This document shows, piece after piece, positions 33,694-43,660 of a stretch of 49,056 nucleotides of DNA (position 1 is its first letter; the number at the start of each line of letters is the position of its first letter). Source of the DNA: an uncultured Clostridia bacterium (GTDB lineage Bacteria > Bacillota > Clostridia > Oscillospirales > Ruminococcaceae). The notes under the pieces are model-generated. The model was not told the DNA's origin. It did no database searches and saw nothing but the letters and a program-made list of their open reading frames with translations. A program made the position numbers and the translations under genes. Location: assembly GCA_947624745.1 (NCBI GenBank), contig CANQLR010000020.1:1-49056 (forward strand). Direction: 5' to 3'.

Positions 33694-35971
33694 ATGAGCA
33701 AGATCACGGTAATCCCGGCAAGACAGCACCGGTCTGACTGATCCCCGCCAGCGCAAGCGCGTGGTGGTCTACTGCCGCGTCTCTACCGACGGGATATCCA
33801 AGGTCAGCTCGTTTGAACTGCAAAAGAGCTAGTACCTGAAGATGGTGAGACAGAGACCGGAGTGGAGACTCGTGGGTCTGTATTCCGACGAAGGTCTGTC
33901 CGCTACCAGCCCCAGTAAGCGGGTCGGCCTTTTGCGGATGCTGGAAGACGCAAGACAGGGCAAGTTTGACATTATCGTAGTCAAGAACCTTTCCCGCCTG
34001 AGCCGCAACCTCATGGACTGCATGAACATCATCTATGAGCTGAGGAGCCTTCCGCGGCAGGTGGGCATCCTGTTCGAGACGGAGAACATGTTCACACTGG
34101 ATAAGAGCGTGGACTTCACCCTGCAGGTGCTGAGCCTTGTGGCGCAAGAGGAGAGCCATAAGAAGAGCGAAGCGATGCTGGCTTCGTATAAGCAGCGGTT
34201 CAGCCAGGGCAACTTCATGAAGCCGGATCTACTGGGCTACGACCGCTCGGGAGTGAATGAGATTACCGTCAACGAGGAAGAGGCTGTGACGGTGCAGCTG
34301 ATCTTCATGCTGTACCTCGCAGGGCACCAGCCGAAGGAGATCGCCGATATCTTGGTCAGCCTGGGCAGGAAGACGCACACGAGGCGCAATCTTGACGGAA
34401 ACATCCGGAAAGAGGGCGAAGTGAAATGGAGCGCCGGTACGGTCATGTCCGTTCTGAAAAATGAGCGGAGATGCGGGGACGTATTAGCCCAGAAGACCTG
34501 GACGCCCAACTATCTGGACCATAGATCCAAACGCAACGACAATGTTCTGCCGCAGTACTACGCCACGGATCAGCACCTCGGGATCGTATCCAGAGAAGAC
34601 TTTCTGCTGACCCAGCGTCTTATCCGCGCGAACAAGGGCGGTTGGGATAAGGGCCTGCCCGTATTGGAGATCTTTGAGGAGGGACCGTTGTCCGGCTCCG
34701 TGCTGACTGTGCCGAACTGGCTGGGGTTTGGCGCGGAGGATTATAACCGCGCCGCGCTGAGGGCAAACGGAGCAGAGGAGGAAACGCTTCAGGCGATCCA
34801 GGAGCGCGACCATCCGTCCGAAGAGATAGCTGAAACGGTCAGCCAGCCTGTGCAGACCGGCGAGTTCAGCCACCAGTATGCCATTGACTCGGATGACTAC
34901 GAGCTGTTCCCGGATAAGGAAGCGCCGGAGACGCTGCCGGAACCCGAGAAAGCTCAGGACGGCTTCTCCGCCTTGGTAGAGGAATACCGGGACAGGAACA
35001 GACTGGAGGCCCACACCACGCAGAGTGGCGGTCTTGCAGACTGTGAGGTGGCAAGAGCCCAGCTCTTTTCCTACCGGGATAAGCCGTATGTCACGCTGGA
35101 CAGCAGAGGGATCACCTTCAGCAAATCATGTTTCCGGAAGCTGGACGGAGATCAGGAGACTCCGCAGGAGGTTGAGATCGCATATAATCCGATCGAGCGG
35201 CTGCTGTTCGTGCGCGCTGCAAAGGAGAACACTCCGGGGACGCTAAAATGGATCCGTGACAGGGAAGGGTATATCTCCATGCGCCGCTGTGCCAGCAGGG
35301 GACTGTCCGGAGCGGTCTATGACAACATGAAGTGGAACGGAGATTATAAATACCGCTTCATCGGAACGAAAGAAGACCTTGGGGACGAGACCGTATTGGT
35401 TTTCAGCATGGAGGAGCCGATCATCATCGTTCCGGCCAAAAAAGATATTGCGGAAGATATGGATACGGAGAATATGACCAGCCAGGAAGCGAGGCAGGCG
35501 CTTCGGGGAGGGAATATACCGGAGAATTACAACAAAATGCCGAATCTCGATGATTTCGAACTTGGGAACGGCCCCATGGCTACGGCGGCGAAGAAGCTCT
35601 CCCGGAGCAGAGCGATCTACTACGACGAATTGCTGGAGAAGACCAACGGAGAGATCAGCCTTGCGGACTTAGGTGAAAAGAGGTTCGACCCGGAATATAT
35701 CCGCCAGATGATCCGGACAGGACTGTCGCCCAAGGAAGGGTGGCATTATCTGAAGGGCATGGCGGTGATCCGAAAGAGCAGCTTTACGATCTACCCGTCA
35801 GACTGGGCGGACAGCTTCGGAGAGCTTGTCAGTTCCTTCAGAGAAAGACCGCCGTGGAAAGGAACACACTCCAAATCCGTTCCCTACGGCTGGACGCTGG
35901 GACTGGATATCCCCAGTCGGGAGACGGCAGAGAATACGATCGCCTGTCTCAGGAATGAGATGGCGGGATAA
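33694..35971 (+). pseudogene. Large serine recombinase with frameshift and premature TAG
   Basis: The natural start is probably ATG 33694 (M-S-K-I-T-V-I-P-A-R). A frameshift near 33725-33737 and a TAG at 33830-33832 interrupt the catalytic domain. The catalytic motif V-Y-C-R-V-S-T-D lies at 33767-33790, upstream of the TAG. From ATG 33842 the frame is open for 709 residues: rest of the resolvase domain (V-V-K-N-L-S-R-L-S-R-N), recombinase domain, then a long C-terminal part. No zinc ribbon is seen; instead residues of about 410-530 of the open frame carry the domain shared with the accessory proteins upstream (V-T-L-D-S-R-G-I-T-F-S-K-S-C-F). A product starting at 33842 would lack the catalytic serine. 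Confidence 0.78.
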
Positions 35972-35983
35972 GGAGGTCAGGTC

Positions 35984-36442
35984 ATGATTGCGGATCAGGA
36001 AACGATAGAGCGCCTGCTTAAAGAATTCCCGAAAGGGTGCAGGATCGTCTGTGATAAACTGGACGATCCGTATACGAAGATCCTGGCAGGAACGCAGGGC
36101 GTATGCAGGGGAGTAGACGATGCGGTAAGTATAATGGCGACCTGGGACTGTGGGAGTTCCCTGTCCCTTGCGTATCCGGTGGACAAAGCGCATTGCGTGG
36201 CTTCTGAGGAAGAGATCAAGGGATCGCTGAGCTGGCTGGGAAAGCTCCAGGAGACAGCCGAGAAAGGACACTGCCCGAGATGCGGAGCGGAGCTGGAGAG
36301 CTTTCGCAGACACGCGCTCAGCCGGTACGCAAACGTGACCGTATGCGATCAGTGCGGCGTACAGGAGGCGCTCGAGATAGCCGGTCTGTGTGATAAAAAA
36401 CCGCTCACGGAGTGGTACTGCACCAAGGAATGGAAACTGTGA
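35984..36442 (+). CDS. DUF4314-like protein with C-terminal zinc ribbon
   Basis: A 152-residue protein with GGAGG just upstream of ATG 35984. Its N-terminal ~70 residues fit DUF4314 (L-D-D-P-Y-T-K, G-T-Q-G-V-C-R-G-V-D-D-A, W-D-C-G-S-S-L), a small beta domain common in phages and conjugative elements. The C-terminal half adds C-P-R-C-G and C-D-Q-C-G, a four-cysteine zinc ribbon. The fusion suggests nucleic-acid binding. It lies between two recombinase genes in the same orientation. Molecular role unknown. Confidence 0.72.
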   Translation: MIADQETIERLLKEFPKGCRIVCDKLDDPYTKILAGTQGVCRGVDDAVSIMATWDCGSSLSLAYPVDKAHCVASEEEIKGSLSWLGKLQETAEKGHCPRCGAELESFRRHALSRYANVTVCDQCGVQEALEIAGLCDKKPLTEWYCTKEWKL

Positions 36443-36447
36443 GGGAT

Positions 36448-36654
36448 ATGGGTACAGACAGGAAAACAGAGCCGTTAAAGGATGGCTGCGGATCGGTGAC
36501 AGAATCCCTTACCGGGATTCTTAAGGGAAAGGTTCCCGAGGATATGGATCGTCACCGGCTGCGTGAAGAAAGACTGCGGGATAAATATGCAGTCCCCGCG
36601 ACGGATGAAACAGAACAAAATAGTTCTGGGTCGTCGGTGCTTTGCAAGAAATAA
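36448..36654 (+). CDS. Small hypothetical element protein
   Basis: A 68-residue protein. ATG 36448 is preceded by GAGGG at 36441-36445 and lies 5 bp after the DUF4314-like gene. The segment L-T-G-I-L-K-G-K-V-P-E-D followed by R-L-R-E-E-R-L-R-D-K-Y looks like a helical, charged motif; a degenerate version may occur in the leader before the recombinase at 33694. Function unknown. Confidence 0.5.
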   Translation: MGTDRKTEPLKDGCGSVTESLTGILKGKVPEDMDRHRLREERLRDKYAVPATDETEQNSSGSSVLCKK

Positions 36655-36960
36655 AAGTGCCCGGCGGCACGTCTGAGGGGATAAGTATATCACATAAGAG
36701 ATGAAAAATCAAGGAGCCTGGAATTGCGTTGACGGTATTCACCGTGAGTCACCTGGCAGAATTTCCTGAAAAACGGGTGAAAATTCTTTGAAACCGCTTG
36801 CTATGTGGCTAAGGATGAGTACAATGGTATTAGCGGATAAAGAAAGGCAGGTATACGATCCGGTGGCGAAAGAAAGCAAGCCGAGCAGGAATACATCTAA
36901 ACGCAGGAAAGATGAAATCAGACGCCGACTTTCAAGATGATCTAAATGGAGGCAGACGGC
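36655..36960 (+). other. Gap with a possible 41-residue reading frame
   Basis: About 300 bp without an established gene. An ATG at 36815 opens a 41-residue, very basic frame ending at 36940 (S-K-R-R-K-D-E-I-R-R-R near its end), but its ribosome binding site is poor and I cannot tell whether it is real. No promoter or terminator is obvious. Confidence 0.35.
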
Positions 36961-38234
36961 ATGCTGATTCAATTTAATTTTAAGAACTTCAGATCATTCA
37001 GAGATGATGTGTCCTTGGATATGACAGCCACTAAGATAGCAGAACATCCAAACCATGTAGTTGAGTGTGGTGGAGACAAGCTGCTTTCTGTAGCTGCGAT
37101 TTATGGGGCAAATGCCAGTGGAAAGTCGAATGTTTACGCTGCTTTTTCATTTATGAAGGAGTATGTGTCCAATTCTTTCTACTATGGCGGGAACAGCACC
37201 AGGAAGAATGGGGAAATCCCGCAGGTTTCGCCGTACCTGTTTAACTGTGAAAGCCGGAATGAGCCGTTGGAGTTTGAAGTATTTTATGTGGATCCTTCGG
37301 ATGGAAAAGAGAAAACTTACCAGTATGGTTTTGTGATCCAGGGTACAGAAGTCCTGGAAGAATGGCTGTATACAAAAGCAAGGACAGCCAGGACGAAGTA
37401 CCGCACCGTTTTTACCGCAGGAAGGGTGAAGAATTAGAGACGGATGGGCTGCCGAAGAAAGCGGTAGAAAACCTGAAAGAAGCACTGATGAAAGAGACAT
37501 TGGTTGTATCTCTCGGAGCGAAGCTGAATATTGGAAAGCTTACCGCAGTTTATGACTGGTTTGCAAACTGTGAAACAGCACATTTGGCGGTGCTGGGAGA
37601 GGAATTCTCCAGGGCGGCAGATTTACCCGTTGGATTTGTGACAGATCGTTCTGTACAGGAGAATGTACTTCAGTTCATCTCCTCCTTTGACGAGTCCATC
37701 GTGGATTTTGAGATTGAAGAAATTAAGAAGACAGACGAGGGACTACTGGGGAAGACGTATGTCATTCATACGATTCATAAGCTGCCTGATGGAAGCGGCC
37801 TTCAGAGCATACTTCTGGGGAATGAATCCAGTGGGACGCGAAAGATGCTGGCGCTGTATGAACCTCTCAAGTATGTTTTGGAACATGGAAGCGTCCTGTT
37901 TATTGACGGGTTGAGCGATGGCCTCCATCCGCTGCTCGTCAGGAATATTATACTGACGTTTCTGACGTCCGAAATCAATGTGAACCATGCACAGCTGATT
38001 TTGACGAGTCACGATGTCTGGCAGTTTTCCAATGAACTACTCAGAAGGGACGAACTGTGGGTCACGGATAAGGACAGGGATGGCGTATCAACGCTGTATT
38101 CGGTTGCGGACTTTAAAGATGAAGAAGAAAAAAAGATCCGAAGGAATGAGGCCCTGGTAAAGAATTATCTAGTCGGCAGCTATGGAGGAATCCCTGCGTT
38201 GAAGCCCCTGACCATGATGGAGAGCAAAAGATAA
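36961..38234 (+). pseudogene. AAA/ABC-type ATPase (AbiLii/RloA-like), frameshifted at a T5 tract
   Basis: The N-terminal part (36961-37437) has N-F-K-N-F-R-S-F-R and the Walker A motif Y-G-A-N-A-S-G-K-S-N. The C-terminal part is open from before 37400 to 38234 in another frame and has L-L-G-N-E-S-S-G-T-R-K-M-L (signature region), L-F-I-D-G-L-S-D-G-L-H-P-L-L and T-S-H-D-V. Adding one T to the T5 run at 37409-37413 fuses them into a ~424-residue protein. The Walker B position has Gly where the usual D-E-L-D-x-x-L-H-P has Glu, so ATP hydrolysis may be lost as well. Such ATPases often act in phage defence (Abi) or DNA repair; defence is inferred only from family and context. Confidence 0.75.
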
Positions 38235-38386
38235 AATATATTGTTGCAGGGCATTTGCCGGGCAAAATAATGGAACGACTAAGAATATTACTTTTATGGC
38301 TGGCGCCGCGGCTGCACATTGAAAAACGCAAGCGCGCATTGCAGCCGGGAATGCCACCTCAAATGGTGTCAGAGACGAGGTGAAAG

Positions 38387-39613
38387 ATGGAAGCGGTCAT
38401 CTACATAAGAGCACTCTACTGCATGCCGGGGGACGAGCTGTCCTTGGCTGAACGGGAACAGAAGATCCGGTAATACGCCGCTTCCCACGGCATTGAGATA
38501 ACGAAATCCTATACGGATGCGGAAGAGACCCACACGGCAAGCGATGGGTTCACGCGGCTTTTGGAGGACGGAGCAAGGCGGCGGTTCGATCACGTGCTGA
38601 TCGATTCCGTTTTTACAGCGGGGCGCGACGTCACAATGGCAAAGTATGTGCTTCTGGGTACCTTTTTCCCGGCAGGGATCCACTTCACCGCCGTTTCGGA
38701 CGGCTTTACCAGCCGGGGAAAGACTATGGACGAAGTGGAAGCATACTTTAAAGCCGCACATTACAAGCTCCTGGGCCGTAAAAAAACAGAAAGAAACGCC
38801 GCACTGGCGTCGCCTGGCGGCAGACGCCCAACATACGGTTTCAGAAAAACGGACGGCATGATGGTGGTTGACGAAGCCGAGGCGGAGACAGTCCGCAGGA
38901 TCTATGGCATGCGTCTCAATGGCATAGGTCCTGAGAAGATCATCAGGACGCTGGAAGAGGAAGGTGTGCCGTCTCCGACAGGGAACTGCCCGTGGTATAG
39001 GCAGCTGATCCGGCAGATCCTGCGGGACAGGATGTACATAGACGAAAAATACGGGCCGATCATCGAACAGGATCTGTTTGATGAAGTCCAGAGAAGGTTT
39101 CCCGAACGAAATCCTGCCGCGGCGGCCGGCATTGACAGCGAACTTGACGAGGATGAGATCCTGACGCTCCTGAAGAAAGAATACAGGCTGGCGGTAAGGG
39201 CTGCGGAGCGTCTCCGAAAGGATGAGGGCGTTCGGGAACGGCTCACGGAGAGGATCCGGAAAGAGGATCAGAATGCTGCCATGAGCATAGCCGACGCACA
39301 CGCGGCTAAGATGGAGGCATATCAAAGATACCGGGATACAGATACAGAGCTCACCCGAAGAGAGCTTAAGCGTTTGTCGGAGGAACTGGACAGGAAGATT
39401 CGAGAGACGGAGACTGTCCTGACGGAATGCACCGCGGCGGAGAAGAATATCCCGCTGGCGGCAAGCGTGGACAATCCCTGGCTGAAGCTGTACACCTCTT
39501 GGGATGGGGCCCGCAAAAGCATGTATTACTCCGCAAAACGTGGCGGGCTGAGGGAGACCTATTGGAGGGATCTGCTGCTGAAGGGCCTTGACCCGCAGGA
39601 AGAACAAACGTAA
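38387..39613 (+). pseudogene. Serine-recombinase-like protein without visible catalytic Ser, interrupted by TAA
   Basis: Starting from ATG 38387 (after GAGGTGA), the frame reads V-I-Y-I-R-A-L-Y-C then L-S-L-A-E-R-E-Q-K-I-R and meets a TAA at 38471-38473. It then continues open through Y-A-A-S-H-G-I-E-I to 39613 (resolvase-like core, Recombinase domain with T-Y-G-F-R-K-T, and a C-terminal coiled coil). Where serine recombinases have Y-x-R-V-S, this one has Y-I-R-A-L, so no nucleophile is seen. It may be a non-catalytic partner of the recombinase encoded 17 bp downstream, and is probably broken here by the TAA. Confidence 0.7.
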
Positions 39614-39630
39614 GATTGAAGGCGGATGAG

Positions 39631-41388
39631 ATGGCGAGAAAGAGCAGAAGAAACGGCAGGATAGAGTCTGAGGAACTTATTAAACGGGATCGGTCGGAAA
39701 GCAGACTGCGCACAGCCGCGTATGTGAGACTGTCCAGTGAGAATAACGGGTACGGAACGTCTGACAGCATTGAGACACAGATCGGCCTTGTGGCGGACTA
39801 TATCGCACGGCAAAACGATCTGGTGCTAACGGATACCTATGTGGACAACGGCGTGAGCGGCACGAATTTCGACCGGCCGGAGTTCCAGAGGATGATGGAG
39901 GATATGAGGCGCGGGAAGATCCAGTGCGTCGTGGTCAAGGATCTTTCGAGGTTTGGCAGGAACTACATTGAGACGGGATACTACCTGGAGAGGATCCTGC
40001 CGCTTCTGAATGTGCGCTTTATAGCCATCACGGATAACCTGGACAGCGCCCGTGAAGGAAATCTGGAAGGGATGATCGTTCCCTTCAAGAACATCGTCAA
40101 CACGATGTACGCAATGGAATTTTCAAAGAAATCCACGCAGACGTGGGCGATGGCAAAAAAGTCCGGGAACGCCAACGGGATAGCGCCGCCGATGGGTTAC
40201 CTGAGAGACGGAGATCACATGGTATTGGATCCTGCCACGGAGCCGTATATACGGATGATCTTCGCGTGGAGACTCGCGGGTGTACCGGTGCGGGTCATCG
40301 TGGAGAGGCTGAACCTGATCGGCGCGCCGACAAGGAGCGGGGCGAAGCTGGCGGCCAGGGAAGGCGCAAACGGCGGACCGATGGAAAAGGAAGGACGAGT
40401 CGCCGCCAGATGGACGTATAACGCCGTCGACGCTATCATCCGCAACCCTGCCTATGCCGGATATTTGTGTCTGGGGAAGACGCGCCAGGCAAAGTACCGC
40501 AGCCAGCCGTCCCAGGTGCAGTCGAGAGACGAGTGGGCGCTCTTCCCGAACCGGCACACCCCTTACATAACGGAAGAAGAGTTTCAGCGGCTCCGGGAAT
40601 TTCACGATAAGGCGGACGCGTTCCAGGAGAAGATAGACAGCGGCCGGGAGCGGCTGGATGAGGAATACCCGGACCACTTCTACCGAATGGTCTATTGCGC
40701 GGACTGCGGCAGGCCGATGCAGTTTTACCGGCATAAGGAAAAGGGCGAGTACGGAGAGGTCATTGGACTGAGGTATCGCTGCAAGCAGTCGGATGGCAGG
40801 GTGTCGGGGTGCAAAAACAGCTCCGTGACGCAGGAGTTTATCAAGATCGCTGTAATGGACCGCATCCGTGAACAGGCGCGCTCTGCGGAGGACATAGCGG
40901 CGCATATCCGTAAGGCAAAGTCAAAGGACGGCGGTTCGGCTGTAAAAAAGCTGAAGGACGAGATCCTGGAGGCGAGGGACCGCATCCGGGAACTGGACGA
41001 CCGCAGGGAGAAGCTGTATGAGGACTATGTGGAGGGGATCCTTGACCGGGAAGAGTTTTTGACCCTCAAGGAGAAAATCGATATGGAAAAACGGGAGGCG
41101 CGGACGGAGACGGAACGGCTCGAGCGAAAGCTGACGGAGATGGAAAGAGCGGTGGAAGAGTGCCGCAGGACGGCGGAAGATCTGAAGCCGATGAAGGGTC
41201 AGTATGATTTTACTCCGAAACTGGTGAAAGAACTTGTGGAGTCCATCCGGCTGAGCGGCGGAGATACCGTGGAAGTCCTGTTCAGATGCGGGAATATATT
41301 ACAAAGCCTTCTTGTGAAGGAATTCATAGCCGATGCGGAAGATGTTCCGAATGTGACCGGGGAAGTATGCGGCGGGAGGGAACCGTGA
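39631..41388 (+). CDS. Large serine recombinase, intact
   Basis: A 585-residue recombinase with all expected parts: A-A-Y-V-R-L-S-S-E with the catalytic serine near residue 35; V-V-K-D-L-S-R-F-G-R-N; Recombinase domain (M-G-Y-L, then I-I-R-N-P-A-Y-A-G); zinc ribbon Y-C-A-D-C-G-R-P-M followed by the later R-C-K and G-C-K cysteines; and a long C-terminal coiled coil (about 430-540). Such enzymes carry out directional att x att recombination. I start at ATG 39631; a TTG at 39616 is possible. The stop overlaps the next gene's GTG. Confidence 0.9.
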   Translation: MARKSRRNGRIESEELIKRDRSESRLRTAAYVRLSSENNGYGTSDSIETQIGLVADYIARQNDLVLTDTYVDNGVSGTNFDRPEFQRMMEDMRRGKIQCVVVKDLSRFGRNYIETGYYLERILPLLNVRFIAITDNLDSAREGNLEGMIVPFKNIVNTMYAMEFSKKSTQTWAMAKKSGNANGIAPPMGYLRDGDHMVLDPATEPYIRMIFAWRLAGVPVRVIVERLNLIGAPTRSGAKLAAREGANGGPMEKEGRVAARWTYNAVDAIIRNPAYAGYLCLGKTRQAKYRSQPSQVQSRDEWALFPNRHTPYITEEEFQRLREFHDKADAFQEKIDSGRERLDEEYPDHFYRMVYCADCGRPMQFYRHKEKGEYGEVIGLRYRCKQSDGRVSGCKNSSVTQEFIKIAVMDRIREQARSAEDIAAHIRKAKSKDGGSAVKKLKDEILEARDRIRELDDRREKLYEDYVEGILDREEFLTLKEKIDMEKREARTETERLERKLTEMERAVEECRRTAEDLKPMKGQYDFTPKLVKELVESIRLSGGDTVEVLFRCGNILQSLLVKEFIADAEDVPNVTGEVCGGREP

Positions 41389-42932
41389 ACTTTGCGTTAT
41401 ATCTGAGGCTGTCTGTTTCGGACGGAGACCTGGGTAAAAACAGTAATGTGGATAGCAACAGCATCGAGAACCAGAGGAGACTGCTCCGGTTTTACCTGAG
41501 AGAACACAAGAAACTCTTCGATCCATTCGAAGATACCATTACCGAGTACGCCGACGACGGCTACAGCGGGACGAATTTTGATCGGCCTTCCTTCAAGAAG
41601 ATGATAGAGGACGCGAAGAGAAAGAAGATCCAAGCCATCCTGGTCAAGGATTTTTCGCGCCTGGGCAGAAACTACATCACCGTGGGCGATTATATCGAGC
41701 AGATATTCCCGCTGCTGGGGATCCGGCTCATCTCTGTGAATGACGGATATGACAGCAAAGTGGATCCCGCGGGAAGCCTGGACAGCAGTTTTACCAACCT
41801 GGTCAATACGCTCTACAGCCGGGACGTCTCCAGGAAAGTCAAAAGCGGGAACTACACAAGATACCAAAATGGGACAAAGAAGACAAACTGCGTCCCATAC
41901 GGCTACCGAAAAGCGGGGACGGAATGGGTGATCGACCAGGAAGCGGCGGACGTCGTGCGGCTGATTTTTGAGGAGGCAGGAAAAGGGAAGAACACAACCG
42001 CGATAGCGACTATGTTGAATGAACGGAATATCCTAACGAGGGCGGAGTACCAGCGTACGCATGGTATGGACCTCTACGGCAAACCGGTCGCTGCAGAGCA
42101 CGAGCGGAGATGGACGTCCGCCATGGTGGCGAGCGTGCTCGGAACCTATGCCTATACCGGAGCTTTGATAGGCGGAACGCTGGAAGCGGTCTCGGTGGGC
42201 AGCCATAAAGTCCGAAGAAAGCCGAAGGATGAGTGGATCACCCTGGAGAACAACTATGCGCCGATCATAAGCCGGGAGGAATATGAAAAGGCGCAGGCGG
42301 TCCTTGTGAGCAGGGACAGGGAGAAATACAATGCTCCTCAAACTTATCCGTTGAAGGGGAAGATCCGATGCGGGAACTGCCATAGAGCCATGACGTATAT
42401 ATCCAATAGCCGCGGAAAGTAGTTTTACTGCCAGCACAGGGGCAGACAGGGAGAGTTCACCGAATGCCCGAAAGAGCGGTATCCTGTAAGCGAAGTGGAG
42501 AGCGCAGTACTGGAATCATTGGCAGCGCTTATTGAAAGGGTCAAGGGACTGAAAAAGGGAAAGACAGAGGATACTGAGAGCCTTGCGCTTACAGACAAAA
42601 GGCTGGAAGAACTGAAAGACGAAAAACTGAAGCTCTATGAGATGTATGTTGACAAGATCATCGGGAAGGAAGAATACCTGGAAAGAAAGGATAAGACCCA
42701 GGAAAAGATAGAGACGCTCGAATCAGAGACGATGGAACTCCGTCAGGAGGAGAAGAAACGCCTGGAACTGAACCAGGCTGTGGACGACGCCTTGTATGGG
42801 ATACAGAGCACCGACAAGCTGACGCCGGAAATGGAGGAGCGGTTCCTAGAGGCGGTGTATGTCTATGGGTCGGGTAAGATAGAGATCCTATACAGGCTGG
42901 ACGATATGATCAGGCGGGAGCTGGGAATGTGA
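41385..42932 (+). pseudogene. Large serine recombinase with an in-frame TAG in the zinc ribbon
   Basis: GTG 41385 has GGGAGGG just upstream and overlaps the preceding stop. The first part has F-A-L-Y-L-R-L-S-V-S-D with the catalytic serine, V-K-D-F-S-R-L-G-R-N and the Recombinase domain. A TAG at 42420-42422 falls between R-C-G-N-C-H-R-A-M and F-Y-C-Q-H-R-G, that is, inside the zinc ribbon. The same frame then stays open to 42932 through the second half of the ribbon (E-C-P-K) and a coiled coil. The full product would be about 515 residues. The truncated product (345 residues) would lack the DNA-binding ribbon and coiled coil. Confidence 0.8.
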
Positions 42933-42967
42933 CGACATACGGGTTTGTCAATATAGCACAGTAACGA

Positions 42968-43423
42968 ATGAGGACAGATATGTATGAAATGAGCGAGGAA
43001 GCGCCGGAGCTTGTGCGGCTGCTCCATCAATACCCGGATACGGTCGTAACCATGAGAAGCGCATTTTATATTTACGACCTGACGGACGTAATACCCGACG
43101 GATATGACCTGGCGGCGGAGAAAGGTGCAAAAAGGATATATGACAAGCGGATCAGGCAGTATTACTGCCCATCTGACTTTTTCAGGGAAGGGATAGAGAG
43201 GATCGACTATAAAGGGTACCCGATCCCGATATACAGTCGGGAGAGGATGCTGATAGAGCTGATCCGGTACAGAAAGAAACTGCCGTTTGACTATTACAAA
43301 GAGGTCGTCCTGAATTACAGAAAGATACTGCCTAGGCTGGATATCCAAGAGATCCAGGATCATGCGCTGGCGGCCTCGCAGAGCGACAGGATCATCGAGA
43401 CTCTGCAATTGGAGGTGTTTTGA
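42968..43423 (+). CDS. AbiEi-like antitoxin domain protein without the N-terminal winged helix
   Basis: A 151-residue protein with T-V-V-T-M-R-S-A-F-Y-I-Y-D-L-T-D-V-I-P, matching the central domain of type IV AbiEi antitoxins (usually S-x-x-T-A-L-x-x-H-x-L-T-D-x-I-P). R-E-R-M-L-I-E-L-I-R-Y matches the following D-x-E-R-T-I-x-D-L/I-I-R region. Typical members are ~200 residues with a winged helix in front, which is absent here; there are only 35 bp to the recombinase stop. No AbiEii nucleotidyltransferase toxin follows. It is probably a truncated or repurposed remnant. Confidence 0.62.
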   Translation: MRTDMYEMSEEAPELVRLLHQYPDTVVTMRSAFYIYDLTDVIPDGYDLAAEKGAKRIYDKRIRQYYCPSDFFREGIERIDYKGYPIPIYSRERMLIELIRYRKKLPFDYYKEVVLNYRKILPRLDIQEIQDHALAASQSDRIIETLQLEVF

Positions 43424-43542
43424 AGGGAAGCTGACAACCGGATGAAAGGGCTTCTGTTGTCGGATTGCAAAAGACGGAAAGAAGTGAGATTCGTCAATCA
43501 CGGGCCATCACAGGCGAGTTGTCGGACAATTTCGCGTTGCGC

Positions 43543-43571
43543 TTGACATTTTGGTGCGAATTGATTATAAT
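43543..43571 (+). promoter_or_regulatory. Perfect-consensus sigma-70-type promoter
   Basis: TTGACA at 43543-43548 and TATAAT at 43566-43571 are separated by exactly 17 bp. It lies about 90 bp upstream of ATG 43661 of the nuclease-family fragment. Confidence 0.85.
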
Positions 43572-43660
43572 GTAAGTGTGATATCAGGTTCAATATACAG
43601 ACGGTCAACAGACAGAACTCTGCGTCAGGAATACCGTCGGATAAAGAGTGGTGATACGCC

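Noticed and set aside
38369-39607. Long open frame on the minus strand (412 codons) opposite the recombinase-like gene.
   Set aside because: It is the antisense shadow of a codon-biased plus-strand recombinase frame; the plus-strand product has recognisable domains and the antisense one does not.
33830-42422. A changed genetic code (stop reassignment) to explain the in-frame stops.
   Set aside because: Both TAG and TAA are involved, several neighbouring genes have true frameshifts, and intact genes in the window end normally at TAG, TAA and TGA.
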